From: Halomonas zincidurans B6
GTDB lineage: Bacteria; Pseudomonadota; Gammaproteobacteria; Pseudomonadales; Halomonadaceae
Length of the DNA stretch: 64,000 nucleotides
NCBI RefSeq assembly: GCF_000731955.1
Contig: NZ_JNCK01000001.1
Span: 1-64,000 of the forward strand
Direction of reading: 5' to 3'
Below the pieces are notes generated by a model, which saw nothing but the letters and a program-made list of their open reading frames with translations, did not search any database and was not told the origin of the DNA. Each line of letters starts with the position of its first letter. The first letter of the stretch is position 1. Shown piece by piece: positions 42,544 through 52,638 of the stretch. Position numbers and translations under genes: made by a program.

Positions 42544-44090
42544 GCGAGGCGACCGCCACTTCAGCGGCGGGCGTCAGCGACATGCCGCCCTGGCCGCAGC
42601 GCCTCGGCTTCATCGCCGCGGTGTTCGGCATGTTCATGGCGATCCTCGACATCCAGATCGTCGCCAGTTCGCTCAACGAGATCCAGTCGGGGCTGTCGGC
42701 CAGCCAGGACCAGATCTCCTGGGTGCAGACGTCGTACCTGATCGCCGAGATCGTGATGATCCCGCTGTCGGGGATGCTGATGCGCATTCTCTCGACGCGG
42801 GTGGCGTTCACCCTGTCGTGCGCCGGTTTCACCCTGGCCAGCCTGGGCTGTGCGCTGGCCACCTCGATCGAGCAGCTGATCGTGCTGCGCGCCATCCAGG
42901 GCTTCATGGGCGGGGCGATGATCCCGATCACCCAGGCGGTGAGTTTCTCGATCTTCCCGCGTCGGGTGATGGGCGGCGTCCAGGCGGTGATCGGCATGGT
43001 GGTGACCATGGCGCCGTCGATCGGCCCCACGGTGGGCGGCTACATCACCGAGACGCTGAGCTGGCACTGGCTGTTCCTGGCCAACGTGATTCCCGGCATG
43101 CTGGTGTGCTGGGCGGCGTGGACCTTTCTCGATATCGACAAGCCCAACCATGCCGTGGCCAGGCGCCTGGACCTCATCGGCCTGGTGCTGATCGCGGTGT
43201 TTCTCGGCTCGCTGGAGTTCGTCCTCGAGGAGGGCCCGGGCGACGACTGGTTCGCCAGCGAGCGCATCGTGGCGTTCAGCGCGACCTGCGTGCTGGCCGG
43301 GGTGTGGTTCTTCGCCCGCACATTGCGCCACGACCATCCGATCGTCGACCTGCGCGCCTTCGCCAACCGCAACTTCGCGCTGGGCGCCGGGCTGGGCTTC
43401 GTCATCGGCATCGCGCTCTACGGGCTGGTCTACATCATGCCGCTGTTCTTCGGCTACGTGCGCGGTTACTCGAGCCTGCAGATCGGCCAGGTGATGTTCG
43501 TCACCGGGGTGACGATGTTCCTGTGCGCGCCGGTGGTCGGCCAGCTGTCCAACCGCGTCGATCTGCGCGTGCTGCTGTTCTGCGGGCTGTTGCTGGTCGG
43601 CACGGGCACCATGATGAACGCCAACCTCACCGTGGAGTCAGGCTTCTGGCAGTTCTTCGTGCCGCAGATCGTGCGCGGGATGGGGCTGATCATGTGCATC
43701 ATCCCCGCGTCGCGGATCGCGCTGGGCACCCTGCCGGCCCACGAGGTGGGCAACGCCAGCGGACTGTTCAACGTGATGCGCAACCTGGGCGGCGCGGTGG
43801 GCCTGGCGCTGCTCGACACGGTGCGCGACGTGCGCGAGGACTTCCACTGGAACCAGCTGATCCCGGCCATCGACGCTGGCCGCGAGGTGGTGGTGGCGGA
43901 GATCGCCAAGTATCAGGCGCTGCTTGCCGGCCATGTCCCGGATAGCTACCAGGCCGCCGTCGCCATGCTGGCGCAGCGGGTCTCGCAGCAGGCCCAGGTG
44001 CTGGCCTTCAACGACATCTTTCTGTGGCTGGGGCTGATCTATGTGGCCAGCGTGCCCTTGGTGTTCCTGCTCAAGCGCATCGATGCCTGA
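42540..44090 (+). CDS. emrB: MFS efflux pump, EmrB/QacA (DHA2) family
   Basis: A 516-residue 14-helix drug:proton antiporter of the major facilitator superfamily. Motif AVFGMFMAILDIQIVASSLN starts the first helix and the DHA2 motifs around WVQTSYLIAEIVMIPLSGML and VVTMAPSIGPTVGGYITETL are present. With EmrA it exports hydrophobic toxic compounds across both membranes. The C-terminal FLLKRIDA is short. Overlaps emrA by 4 bp. Transcription is likely controlled by the divergent TetR. Confidence 0.95.
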   Translation: MSEATATSAAGVSDMPPWPQRLGFIAAVFGMFMAILDIQIVASSLNEIQSGLSASQDQISWVQTSYLIAEIVMIPLSGMLMRILSTRVAFTLSCAGFTLASLGCALATSIEQLIVLRAIQGFMGGAMIPITQAVSFSIFPRRVMGGVQAVIGMVVTMAPSIGPTVGGYITETLSWHWLFLANVIPGMLVCWAAWTFLDIDKPNHAVARRLDLIGLVLIAVFLGSLEFVLEEGPGDDWFASERIVAFSATCVLAGVWFFARTLRHDHPIVDLRAFANRNFALGAGLGFVIGIALYGLVYIMPLFFGYVRGYSSLQIGQVMFVTGVTMFLCAPVVGQLSNRVDLRVLLFCGLLLVGTGTMMNANLTVESGFWQFFVPQIVRGMGLIMCIIPASRIALGTLPAHEVGNASGLFNVMRNLGGAVGLALLDTVRDVREDFHWNQLIPAIDAGREVVVAEIAKYQALLAGHVPDSYQAAVAMLAQRVSQQAQVLAFNDIFLWLGLIYVASVPLVFLLKRIDA

Positions 44091-44375
44091 GCCTGTCCGA
44101 CACTGGCCGCGCTCGGCCATACGGCGTTAAAGATCATCTCAAGGTACTCCTTTACAACGATAAGCTCGTGCGCTGGCCCGGTCCGCCTTTTCGCTGATTT
44201 GCACCTTGCCTGACCATTGCTCGCCGGGCTTTCAGACATGACTTGGGGACAAGTTCCTCGCCGGATTTCTTTCCCAAAAGCTTGTCGGGCTTTAGCCCCG
44301 GCACCCCTCGTCAGTTCAACTGCAACGGCCCTGGATGATTGGCACACGATACGTTCATGGCGCATCCTGTGCGGC
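44091..44375. other. 285-bp non-coding stretch, possible dispersed repeat
   Basis: No protein-like frame is convincing; the long upstream extension of the tmcA frame across it has no ribosome site. The segment from GGCCATACGGCGTTAAAG to the region before tmcA reads like intergenic elements seen at several places in some Halomonas genomes, but I cannot confirm a repeat within this window. It holds no obvious terminator. Confidence 0.3.
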
Positions 44376-46607
44376 ATGAACCCAACCTCATCCCCGACCG
44401 ACGTCCTCGGTGACGCTCTCGCCCGGCTGCGCGCGACGCTGGCCGAGCGGCGTCATCGTGCGCTGCTGTGGCTCGATGGCCCACTGGATCGCGTGCTGGC
44501 GCGGGCATTGGCGATATGGCAGGGCGCCGACTGGTCCGCGCCGCTGTGGCTGGGGCCGGACAGCGAGGCGATCCGCGGCGCCGGCTTGCCACCGTTGCCG
44601 GCCCGCCTGGCGCGCTCCCGGCTGGGCGGCGAGCATGACCTGGTGATCATCGATGCGCTGTCGCCGGGCGCCGGCTTCGATCCCGATGCCTTCGGTGCGC
44701 TGGCCGGCACCGTGCGCGCCGGCGGCCTGCTGGTGCTGCTCACTCCCGAGGCGTGGCGCGACGGGGTGCCGGCCGCCGATGCCGACTACGCGCGGCTGGC
44801 CGCCTGGCCGCACCCGCCCGAGGCGCTGAGCGCGCGCAACCTGACGCGCATCGCCCGGCGCCTCGCAGCCTCGCCCTGGGTCCTGCACTGGCCGGCTGCG
44901 GCCTCTGCCCCCGAATTGACTCTGCCCGATGCGGTAATTCCCACGCCGCTGAGCGCCGCCGACGATTGCCTGACTCACGACCAGGCCGCCGCGGTGTGCC
45001 GTCTGACGCGCCTGCGCCGGCGCCGACCGCTGGTACTGAGCGCCGATCGCGGGCGCGGCAAAAGCAGCGCGCTGGGCATCGCCGCGGCGCGGCGCCTGCA
45101 GGCCGGCGAGCGCGAGATCTGGCTGACCGGGCCACGCGCCGCCGCGCTGGAAGCGGTGTTCGCACGGCTCGGCGAGGTCTTGCCGGAAGGGCGTCGCGAG
45201 GCCCACGCCTTTCATGCCGAGCTCGCCCATGGCCCGGCGACGGTGCGTTTGCTGGCGCCGGATGCGCTGAGCGAGGCTTTGGAGGGCCCGGGCATCGATC
45301 CACGCTCGCCGCCGACGCTGTTCGTCGACGAGGCCGCAGCGATACCCGCGCCGCTGCTGGGGCGCTGGCTGGCGGCCTTTCCGCGTATCGCCTTCGCCAC
45401 CACCGTGCACGGTTACGAGGGCACCGGGCGCGGCTTCGAGCTGCGCTTTCGCGCGCGGCTGGACAGCGAGACGCCCGACTGGCGCGCCTGTCGGCTGGAA
45501 CAGCCGGTGCGCTGGGGCGAGGGCGATCCGCTCGAGGCGCTGACCCGCGAGCTTTTACTGCTCGACGCCGAGCCCGCCGCCGACGCCACCGTCGCCACGC
45601 CACTCGACGCCCAGCCGCTCGTTTGTCGCGAGCTCGATCGCCAGGCGCTGGCCGACGACGAGGTCGGCCTCGGCGAGCTGTTCGGCTTGCTGGTCCAGGC
45701 CCACTACCGCACCACCCCCGGCGATCTGCGCCAGCTGCTCGACGGCCCCGAGCTGACGTTGATCGGCGCCTACGTCGGCGCGCACTGCGTGGGCGTATGT
45801 GTCGGCCAGCGCGAGGGCGGCTTTCCGCCGCCGCTGGCCGAGGCGATCCATCACGGCCAACGGCGTCCGCGCGGCCATCTGCTGGCCCAGTCGCTGGCCG
45901 CCCACGGCGGTTTCTACGCCGCCGCCGAGGCGCGCTGGTGCCGAGTGTTGCGCATCGCCGTGCACCCCGCCGCCCGCCGCCGTGGTATCGGCTCGGCGCT
46001 GATCGAACGGCTGGCGGCCCGCGCCCGCGCGGCCGGCGACGACTATCTGGGCACCAGTTTCGGCGCCGAACCGGGGCTGGTCGCCTTCTGGCGCGCCCAG
46101 CGGCTGGTCGCGCTGCGCCTGGGGCTGTCGCGGGAAGCCTCGAGCGGCGAGCATGCGCTGATGATGGCGCGGGCGCTGCGCCCAAAAGCGCAAGACGCGC
46201 TGCACGAGTGGCGGATGAGCTTTGCCACGCTGCTGCCCAGCCTGCTCGGTGCCGAGCTCGACGGACTCGACGCGGCGGTGGCCATGGCACTGCTTGATGA
46301 GGCGCTGCCGGCGACCGACGCGCCGCCGATGGATGCCGAGACACTGGCGCGGCTGGCCTGGTTCGCCGCCGGCGGCGGCGAACTGGCGCTGGTCCGGCCG
46401 TGGCTGGCGCGGGCCTGGCGGGCGGGGCGTGTCAGCGCACCCGGGGCGCTGGCCGAGGCGGACTGGCTGGCGCTGGTCGCGCCACTATTCCAGGGACGCG
46501 AGCCCGCCGGGGCCAACCGCCCCCGGGGGGCGGCGGGCCGCAAGGTGCGGCAGGCGCACTGGCGCGGGCTGGCCGGACGGTTGCGCGCAGCGCTGGGCGG
46601 CGAGTGA
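44376..46607 (+). CDS. tmcA: tRNA(Met) cytidine acetyltransferase TmcA
   Basis: A 743-residue ATP-dependent acetyltransferase that makes N4-acetylcytidine at the wobble base of elongator tRNA-Met. An N-terminal part (1-200), a helicase-like ATPase with Walker A LSADRGRGKSSALGIAAARR (about 225-245), LFVDEAAAIPAPLLGRWL, and a GNAT domain with VHPAARRRGIGSALIERLAA (about 530-550) are all visible. The start MNPTSSPTDVLGDALARLRA at 44376 is chosen because the homologous region starts there. Longer than E. coli TmcA (671), mostly from the C-terminal extension. Confidence 0.92.
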   Translation: MNPTSSPTDVLGDALARLRATLAERRHRALLWLDGPLDRVLARALAIWQGADWSAPLWLGPDSEAIRGAGLPPLPARLARSRLGGEHDLVIIDALSPGAGFDPDAFGALAGTVRAGGLLVLLTPEAWRDGVPAADADYARLAAWPHPPEALSARNLTRIARRLAASPWVLHWPAAASAPELTLPDAVIPTPLSAADDCLTHDQAAAVCRLTRLRRRRPLVLSADRGRGKSSALGIAAARRLQAGEREIWLTGPRAAALEAVFARLGEVLPEGRREAHAFHAELAHGPATVRLLAPDALSEALEGPGIDPRSPPTLFVDEAAAIPAPLLGRWLAAFPRIAFATTVHGYEGTGRGFELRFRARLDSETPDWRACRLEQPVRWGEGDPLEALTRELLLLDAEPAADATVATPLDAQPLVCRELDRQALADDEVGLGELFGLLVQAHYRTTPGDLRQLLDGPELTLIGAYVGAHCVGVCVGQREGGFPPPLAEAIHHGQRRPRGHLLAQSLAAHGGFYAAAEARWCRVLRIAVHPAARRRGIGSALIERLAARARAAGDDYLGTSFGAEPGLVAFWRAQRLVALRLGLSREASSGEHALMMARALRPKAQDALHEWRMSFATLLPSLLGAELDGLDAAVAMALLDEALPATDAPPMDAETLARLAWFAAGGGELALVRPWLARAWRAGRVSAPGALAEADWLALVAPLFQGREPAGANRPRGAAGRKVRQAHWRGLAGRLRAALGGE

Positions 46608-46743
46608 TGCGTCGAGCGCCCCGGGCATCATGATGTCAACGCCACAAGGCGTCAGCAATCGTCTCCGGCGTTGCAATTATTCGTCTGGTAGCATTCGCCA
46701 GTACAATGAGCGTCGATTGTTTTGCCAACTGCGGGATCTGCTC

Positions 46744-48276
46744 ATGAACGACCATCTGGACAGCCTGACGCCGGCGCCGCTGTGGCGCCATTTTCGCACG
46801 CTGTGCAATACCCCGCGGCCCTCCGGCCACGAGGCCCAGCTCGCCCGCACGATCGTCGACTGGGCGAGTGCCCGGGGAATGAGTCACGATTTCGACGCCG
46901 CCGGCAATCTATTGATTCGCAAGCCGGCCTCGCCGGGCCGCGAAAAGGCGCCAGGCGTCGTGCTGCAGGGCCATCTGGACATGGTCGCCCAGGCCAACGC
47001 CGACCGGCCCCACGACTTCACCACGGACCCCATCGAGACCTATGTCGCCGATGGCTGGCTGCACGCCCGCGATACCACGCTGGGCGCCGACAACGGCATG
47101 GGCGTGGCGGCGGCGCTGGCGATCCTCGAGGACGACACGCTCGAGCACGGTCCGCTCGAGGCGCTGTTCACCGTCGAGGAGGAGTCGTCGATGGGCGGCG
47201 CGCTGAAGCTCGCCGAGGGTTGGCTCGAGGGCGATATCCTGCTCAACCTGGACTCCGAGGATCGCGGCCAGGTCTACATCGGCTGCGCCGGCGGCGCCGA
47301 CGTGGTGGTCGAGGCCAACCTGCCGACCAGTGCGCTGCGCGACGACGAGCGGGTCTGGCGGCTGTCGCTGACCGGCCTGGCGGGAGGGCATTCGGGTATC
47401 GACATCGACAAGGGCCGGGGCAACGCCAACCGGTTGCTGGTGCGCGTGTTGCGCGCGCTGGAGCCGTGCGGTGCGCGGCTGATCGACTATCGCGGCGGTA
47501 CGTTGCGCAACGCCCTGCCGCGCGAGGCGTTCGCCACCCTGGCGCTGGCCGCCGACGAGAGCGAGGCCGCGCAGGCGCGCCTCGCCGAACTGCAGGCGGA
47601 ATTGGTCGCCGAGCTGGCGGGCGTCGACGAGGGCCTGACGCTGGCGCTTTCCATGGCGCCCGAAGCTGCGCCGGGCATGGCATCCGAAGCTGCGCCGGGC
47701 ATGGCATCCGAAGAAACCATGCCTGCTGGCACTCAAGAGGCGCTGACCGCCACCGCCAGCCATATGCTCATCGCCGCGCTGCACGTCGCGCCGTACGGCG
47801 TGGAGCGCATGAGCGTCGAGGTACCCGGGGTGGTCGAGACTTCCAACAATCTCGGCGTGGTCTCGCTCGAATCGGGGCGCTTTCACCTCTGCGCGCTGGT
47901 GCGCTCGCTGCGCGACAGCGCCACGGCGGATATCGCCGATCGTTTTCGCGCGCTGTTCGGGCTGATCGGCGCCGAAACCCGGGTCGAGAACGCCTACCCG
48001 GGCTGGACGCCGGAGCCCGACAGCCCGCTGCTGACGCGCTTTCGCGAGCTGCATCAGCAAAAGCTGGGCGTCGATCCCGAGGTCAAGGTGATTCACGCCG
48101 GGCTCGAGTGCGGGATCCTCGGTGGCAAGTACCCGGCGCTCGAGATGATCTCGTTCGGCCCGCAGATTCGTGGCGCCCATTCGCCCGACGAACGGGTCGA
48201 GATCGATTCGGTCGAGGAGTTCTGGTTGCTGCTGCGCGCGCTGATCGAGGCGTTGGCCTCAGGGCGCGCGGCCTAG
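46744..48276 (+). CDS. pepD: Aminoacyl-histidine dipeptidase (PepD), M20 family
   Basis: A 510-residue zinc peptidase (peptidase D/carnosinase) cleaving dipeptides such as Xaa-His. Metal residues are in VVLQGHLDMVAQ, TLGADNGMGVA and FTVEEESSMGGA, then LNLDSEDRGQ and the C-terminal His in GPQIRGAHSPDERVEI. Residues about 307-322 are encoded by a 24-bp tandem duplication, in a variable loop outside the core. ATG at 46744; the upstream sequence in the same frame runs into tmcA and is not used. Cytosolic. Confidence 0.95.
   Translation: MNDHLDSLTPAPLWRHFRTLCNTPRPSGHEAQLARTIVDWASARGMSHDFDAAGNLLIRKPASPGREKAPGVVLQGHLDMVAQANADRPHDFTTDPIETYVADGWLHARDTTLGADNGMGVAAALAILEDDTLEHGPLEALFTVEEESSMGGALKLAEGWLEGDILLNLDSEDRGQVYIGCAGGADVVVEANLPTSALRDDERVWRLSLTGLAGGHSGIDIDKGRGNANRLLVRVLRALEPCGARLIDYRGGTLRNALPREAFATLALAADESEAAQARLAELQAELVAELAGVDEGLTLALSMAPEAAPGMASEAAPGMASEETMPAGTQEALTATASHMLIAALHVAPYGVERMSVEVPGVVETSNNLGVVSLESGRFHLCALVRSLRDSATADIADRFRALFGLIGAETRVENAYPGWTPEPDSPLLTRFRELHQQKLGVDPEVKVIHAGLECGILGGKYPALEMISFGPQIRGAHSPDERVEIDSVEEFWLLLRALIEALASGRAA
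47662..47709 (+). repeat. 24-bp tandem duplication inside pepD
   Basis: Two exact copies of a 24-bp unit (starting GAAGCTGCGCCGGGCATGGC) in frame, giving EAAPGMAS twice. Near the end a third, partial unit (GAAGAA) begins. Slippage-type polymorphism that keeps the reading frame. Confidence 0.9.
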
Positions 48277-48402
48277 TGTCCGATCGAAGCGGATAGGCTA
48301 TCGGTCGAGGCGCTTATCGTGCCATCGTCTGAATCCCTATCTGATAGAAATAGAGCGGTGGCCGCTCCAAGGCGTGCGTAATCCGGGAAGAGGTCTTATA
48401 TC

Positions 48403-49500
48403 TTGAGCAGTTCTCGTACGATCAATGGCCTCCTCTTCATCGTGGTGTCAATCGCCGCGGCCGGCGTGGCGTGGTTGTATTTCGGCGAGCGGGCCGAATT
48501 GAACGTCGAGGCGTCCGTCAGCGAGCCGGTAACGGTGCTAGCACAGCGTACACGCCCGCAGCCGCTGGCGGATCGCATCCAGGCCCTGGGAACCGCCCGC
48601 GCAAACCAGGCGGTGGAGATTACGCCCGAGATTTCCGGCGTCATCGATACGCTGCCCTTCAAACCGGGCTTGACGGTTCAGGCCGGCGAAGTGCTGGCGA
48701 CGCTGGAAGCCGCTGGCGTCAAGGCCAATCTCGAGGCCGCGCAGGCGAGAGCCGCGCAAAGCTCGAGTGACTATGAACGCCAACGCGAGCTGTTTGGTTC
48801 CAACATGGTATCGGAATCGCAGCTGCAGTTATCCGAGACCCAACTGCGCACCGATCGGGCGGGGGTCGCTGTGGCCGAGGCGGCGTTGGCCGATCATGTC
48901 ATTCGCGCACCATTCGGCGGTCGCCTCGGGCTGCGCGAGGTGAGTGTGGGCAGCTTGGTGCAGCCGGGTACCGTGATCACCACGCTCGACGATCTGACCC
49001 CTGTCGAACTCGAATTCACCGTGCCGGGGGTATTCGTGGGCACGCTGGAGCCGGGGCAAATCCTCACCGCCCGCTCGGCGGCTTATCCGGATATCGAATT
49101 CAGCGGGACCGTGCAGAATGTGGCGACACGCGTCGATCCGGTGACACGCTCGGTACGGGTGCGCGCGGCGCTACCGAACACGAAGCGGTTGGTCAAGCCC
49201 GGCATGCTGCTGACCGTGCGCCTCACGCGCGATACCAAGTCGGCGTTGATGATCCCCGAGCAGGCCGTGGTTCCCCAGAACGATCGGCAGTTCGTGTTCG
49301 TGATCGAGGACGGCGTGGCCAGAAGACGCCAGGTGCAAACCGGCGCACGTCGACCGGGTCTGGTCGAGATTACCGATGGGCTGGCCCCTAACGAGTCGAT
49401 CATCGTGGAGGGAACCCTGAAAGTGCGCGACGGCACGCCGGTGACGCGGGTCGACGGGCCACAAGGCGGTGCGTTCGAGCCGGCGGGGAACGCGCCATGA
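48403..49500 (+). CDS. RND efflux periplasmic adaptor
   Basis: A 365-residue membrane fusion protein. Starts at TTG (codon 1 of LSSSRTINGLLFIVVSIAAA); an inner-membrane anchor is at about residues 8-27. Typical adaptor blocks: RIQALGTARANQAVEITPEI, then SGVIDTLPFKPGLTVQAGEV, VIRAPFGGRLGLREVSVGSL and MLLTVRLTRDTKSALMIPEQ, like MexE/MdtE/VexC adaptors. GGGAAGAGG upstream of the start. ATGA overlap with the RND pump gene. Periplasmic, joins the pump to an outer-membrane channel not seen here. Confidence 0.9.
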   Translation: MSSSRTINGLLFIVVSIAAAGVAWLYFGERAELNVEASVSEPVTVLAQRTRPQPLADRIQALGTARANQAVEITPEISGVIDTLPFKPGLTVQAGEVLATLEAAGVKANLEAAQARAAQSSSDYERQRELFGSNMVSESQLQLSETQLRTDRAGVAVAEAALADHVIRAPFGGRLGLREVSVGSLVQPGTVITTLDDLTPVELEFTVPGVFVGTLEPGQILTARSAAYPDIEFSGTVQNVATRVDPVTRSVRVRAALPNTKRLVKPGMLLTVRLTRDTKSALMIPEQAVVPQNDRQFVFVIEDGVARRRQVQTGARRPGLVEITDGLAPNESIIVEGTLKVRDGTPVTRVDGPQGGAFEPAGNAP

Positions 49501-52500
49501 TGCTATCGGACGTCTCGGTGCGCCGTCCGGTATTCGCCGCGGTCATCAGCCTGCTGCTGCTGATCGTGGGTCTGATGGCGCTGCGTCTTCTGCCGTTGCG
49601 CGAATATCCGGATATCAGCCGCGCGTTCGTCTCGGTCGATGTGGTTTACCAGGGGGCCTCGGCCCAGGTCGTCGAAACCCAGATCACCGATGTGCTCGAA
49701 GAGCAGCTCGCCGGCATAACCGGGCTCGAGGAGATGACCTCGACGAGCGTCGACGAGCAGGCCGAGATCAACATGGAGTTCAGCCTCGATACGGATATCG
49801 CCGAGGCGGCGAACGACGTGCGGACTCGGCTGGGTCGTATCCGCGACAATCTGCCGGATGGGGCCGAGGCGCCGTCGATTCGCACCGCGGACTCCGGTGC
49901 CGAGGAGGTGATGTCGCTGACGCTCACCAGCGATCGCTTGAGTCCGCTTGAGATCACCGACTATGTCGAGCGCTACCTGGTCAACCGGCTGAGCACGGTC
50001 GATGGCGTCTCGCAGGTGCAGCTTTCCGGCGAACGCCGCTACGCCATGCGGCTGTGGCTCGACCGGGAGGGGTTGGCGGCCCGCGAACTCACCGTGGAGG
50101 ACGTGGCGCAAGCGCTGAATACGCAGAACGTGGAACTGCCGGCGGGCCGTCTGGAGTCCGAATCGCGCGAATTCACGCTGCGCACCCTCTCGGGATTCAC
50201 CCAGGCGCAGGATTTCCGCGAACTGGTGATTGGCCGTGGACCCGACGGCAACCTGGTGCGTCTTGGCGAAGTGGCCGACGTGGAGCTGGGTTCGGAAAGC
50301 CAGCGCAGCCTGGCGCGTTCAAACGGTCAGGTGGCGGTAAGCCTGGGTATTACCCCACAGGCGCAGGCCAATCCGGTCGCGGTATCGAGCGAGGTGCGAG
50401 AGCGCCTGGGCCCCATCCGCTCGACCCTGCCCGAAGGCATGCGGCTCGATGTGACCTTCGACAGTGCCGAATTCATAAAAGCCTCGATTTATGAGGTCTA
50501 CATCGCGCTGGGGGTTTCGCTGGCGATGGTATTGCTGACCATCTACGGCTTTCTCGGCACTCTGCGCGCCACGCTGATTCCGGCGGCGGTGGTACCGATC
50601 TCATTGTTGGCGGCGACCATCGCGATGGCCGCGCTGGGCTATTCGCTCAACGTGCTCACGCTGCTGGCGCTGGTGCTCGCCATCGGCCTGGTGGTGGACG
50701 ATGCGATCGTGGTGCTGGAAAACATCTACCGGCGTATCGAAGAGGGCCAGTCGCCGTTGCTCGCGGCATTGGACGGCTCGCGCGAAATCGCCTTCGCGGT
50801 GATTGCCACCACGCTGGTGCTGGTGGCGGCGTTCGTGCCGATCTCCTACATGGGCGGCGATGTCGGTCGCCTATTCGCAGAGTTCGGCCTTACCGTGGCC
50901 GCCGCCGTCGCCTTCTCCGCCCTGGTGGCACTCACGTTGACGCCGATGATGACCTCGCGGCTGTTCAAGGGCCGCGCCAAGCGCAGCGGGTTCGCCCATT
51001 GGGTGGATGCGCGCTTTCGCCGCATTGGCCAACGCTACGCGGCGATGCTCAGGCGGGTGGTGGCGCATCCCTGGCGCATGCTGACGGTTGCCTTGCTGGT
51101 ATTGCTGGCTGCCGGCGCACTGTTCCGGGCGCTGCCCAGCGCGTATACGCCGCCCCAGGACCGCGGCGTGATCCGCGCGTACATGGTCGGCCCGCAGGGC
51201 GCCACGCTCGAATACACCCGGCGTTATCTCGACCAGGTCGAAGCGGTATTGGCCGAGTATCGTGCCGCTGGCGTGGTCGATCATTACCTGAGCCGTATTC
51301 CCGGTTCCTACGACGGCAATGCCGTGAACACGGCTCGCCTGACGATCACCCTGGTGCCCTGGGATGAACGCACCCGCGATGCGGCAACGATCGCCGCCGA
51401 TCTGCGCGAGCGCTTTAAGTCACTGGCCGGCGTCGAGGTGTCGGCCTATGCCCGCGGTGGGCTGGGCGGTGGCGGCGGCGATGGGGCCATGGAGATGATA
51501 CTCGGCGGCCAGGATTACCAGAGCCTGTCGCGCGAGGCCGAGGACTTGATGGCGTATCTGGAGTCCCAGCCGGCTTTCGTCGATGTCGAAACCGAATATA
51601 ACGAGCGCAAGCCGCAGATTCGCATCGCCATCGACCGCGACCGCGCCGCCGATCTGGGCGTATCGGTCGCCGCGGTGGGTCGCACGTTGCAGACGATGAT
51701 GGGCGGGCAGAGCGTTACCACCTTCTCGCGCGGCGGGGAGGAGTACGACGTCATCGTTCAGGGCCGCAAGATCGATCGGCGCACGCCCACCGATCTGCGC
51801 AATCTGTATGTGCGCTCCGATACCTCCGGCGAACTGGTGCCGTTGGCGAGCGTCGTCGCGCTCGAAGAGACCGCCGGGGCCGACACACTGAGTCATTACA
51901 ACCAGCTACGCGCCGTCGAGGTTTCCGCCGGTCTGGTACCCGGCTTTCCGCTGGGGCGGGCGATCGATATCGTCGATCAATACGCGCAGCAGCTTCCGCC
52001 CACCATTCAGCTCAACTACGATGGCGCGGCCGGCGATTTTCTAAAAGCCGGTGCCTCGCTCTACATCACGCTGGGACTCGCGCTGGCGATTGTCTATCTG
52101 GTGCTGGCGGCGAATTTCGAGAGCTTCCGGCAACCGCTGGTGATCATGACCACGGTGCCGCTGGCGCTGACCGGCGGGCTCATCGGGCTATGGCTTACCG
52201 GCATCACCATCAATATCTTCTCCCAGATCGGCGCCATCCTGCTGGTGGGGCTGGCGGCCAAGAACGGCGTGCTGATCGTCGAGTTCATCAATCAGTTGCG
52301 CGATCGGGGTCAGGCGTTCCACGACGCCATCGTCAATGCTGCCGGCATCCGTCTGCGCCCGGTATTGATGACCTCGCTGTCGGCCGCCGCCGGCGCAGTA
52401 CCGCTGTTGCTGGCGACCGGCCCCGGTGCGGAAGCCCGGCGCGCCGTGGGTGTGGTGGTGTTTTTCGGGGTGCTCTTCGCGACGTTTCTGACGCTGTTCA

Positions 52501-52628
52501 TCGTGCCGGCGGCCTACGCGCTATTGGCCCGCAACAGCCAATCGCCCGACCACGTGGCGCGGCGCATTCGCCGTGAGCGGCAGCAAGCGGAGACGCTGGC
52601 CCGGGGCCAGCCGCCTAGCGTTTTGTAG
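49497..52628 (+). CDS. RND (HAE-1-type) multidrug efflux pump
   Basis: A 1043-residue inner-membrane proton-driven pump of the AcrB/MexF class. The start MMLSDVSVRRPVFAAVISLL leads TM1. The proton relay Asp-Asp pair is in LAIGLVVDDAIVVLENIYRR; large periplasmic loops lie between TM1-2 and TM7-8; the C-terminal half mirrors the N-terminal (e.g. LLVGLAAKNGVLIVEFINQL). No linked outer-membrane channel or regulator is found nearby. Full length, unbroken. The exact substrate range is not readable. Confidence 0.95.
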   Translation: MMLSDVSVRRPVFAAVISLLLLIVGLMALRLLPLREYPDISRAFVSVDVVYQGASAQVVETQITDVLEEQLAGITGLEEMTSTSVDEQAEINMEFSLDTDIAEAANDVRTRLGRIRDNLPDGAEAPSIRTADSGAEEVMSLTLTSDRLSPLEITDYVERYLVNRLSTVDGVSQVQLSGERRYAMRLWLDREGLAARELTVEDVAQALNTQNVELPAGRLESESREFTLRTLSGFTQAQDFRELVIGRGPDGNLVRLGEVADVELGSESQRSLARSNGQVAVSLGITPQAQANPVAVSSEVRERLGPIRSTLPEGMRLDVTFDSAEFIKASIYEVYIALGVSLAMVLLTIYGFLGTLRATLIPAAVVPISLLAATIAMAALGYSLNVLTLLALVLAIGLVVDDAIVVLENIYRRIEEGQSPLLAALDGSREIAFAVIATTLVLVAAFVPISYMGGDVGRLFAEFGLTVAAAVAFSALVALTLTPMMTSRLFKGRAKRSGFAHWVDARFRRIGQRYAAMLRRVVAHPWRMLTVALLVLLAAGALFRALPSAYTPPQDRGVIRAYMVGPQGATLEYTRRYLDQVEAVLAEYRAAGVVDHYLSRIPGSYDGNAVNTARLTITLVPWDERTRDAATIAADLRERFKSLAGVEVSAYARGGLGGGGGDGAMEMILGGQDYQSLSREAEDLMAYLESQPAFVDVETEYNERKPQIRIAIDRDRAADLGVSVAAVGRTLQTMMGGQSVTTFSRGGEEYDVIVQGRKIDRRTPTDLRNLYVRSDTSGELVPLASVVALEETAGADTLSHYNQLRAVEVSAGLVPGFPLGRAIDIVDQYAQQLPPTIQLNYDGAAGDFLKAGASLYITLGLALAIVYLVLAANFESFRQPLVIMTTVPLALTGGLIGLWLTGITINIFSQIGAILLVGLAAKNGVLIVEFINQLRDRGQAFHDAIVNAAGIRLRPVLMTSLSAAAGAVPLLLATGPGAEARRAVGVVVFFGVLFATFLTLFIVPAAYALLARNSQSPDHVARRIRRERQQAETLARGQPPSVL

Positions 52629-52638
52629 CCGGGCGCGT

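Noticed and set aside
44091..44375. Long upstream extension of the tmcA frame
   Set aside because: No ribosome site and no family match in this part; the recognised protein begins at 44376.
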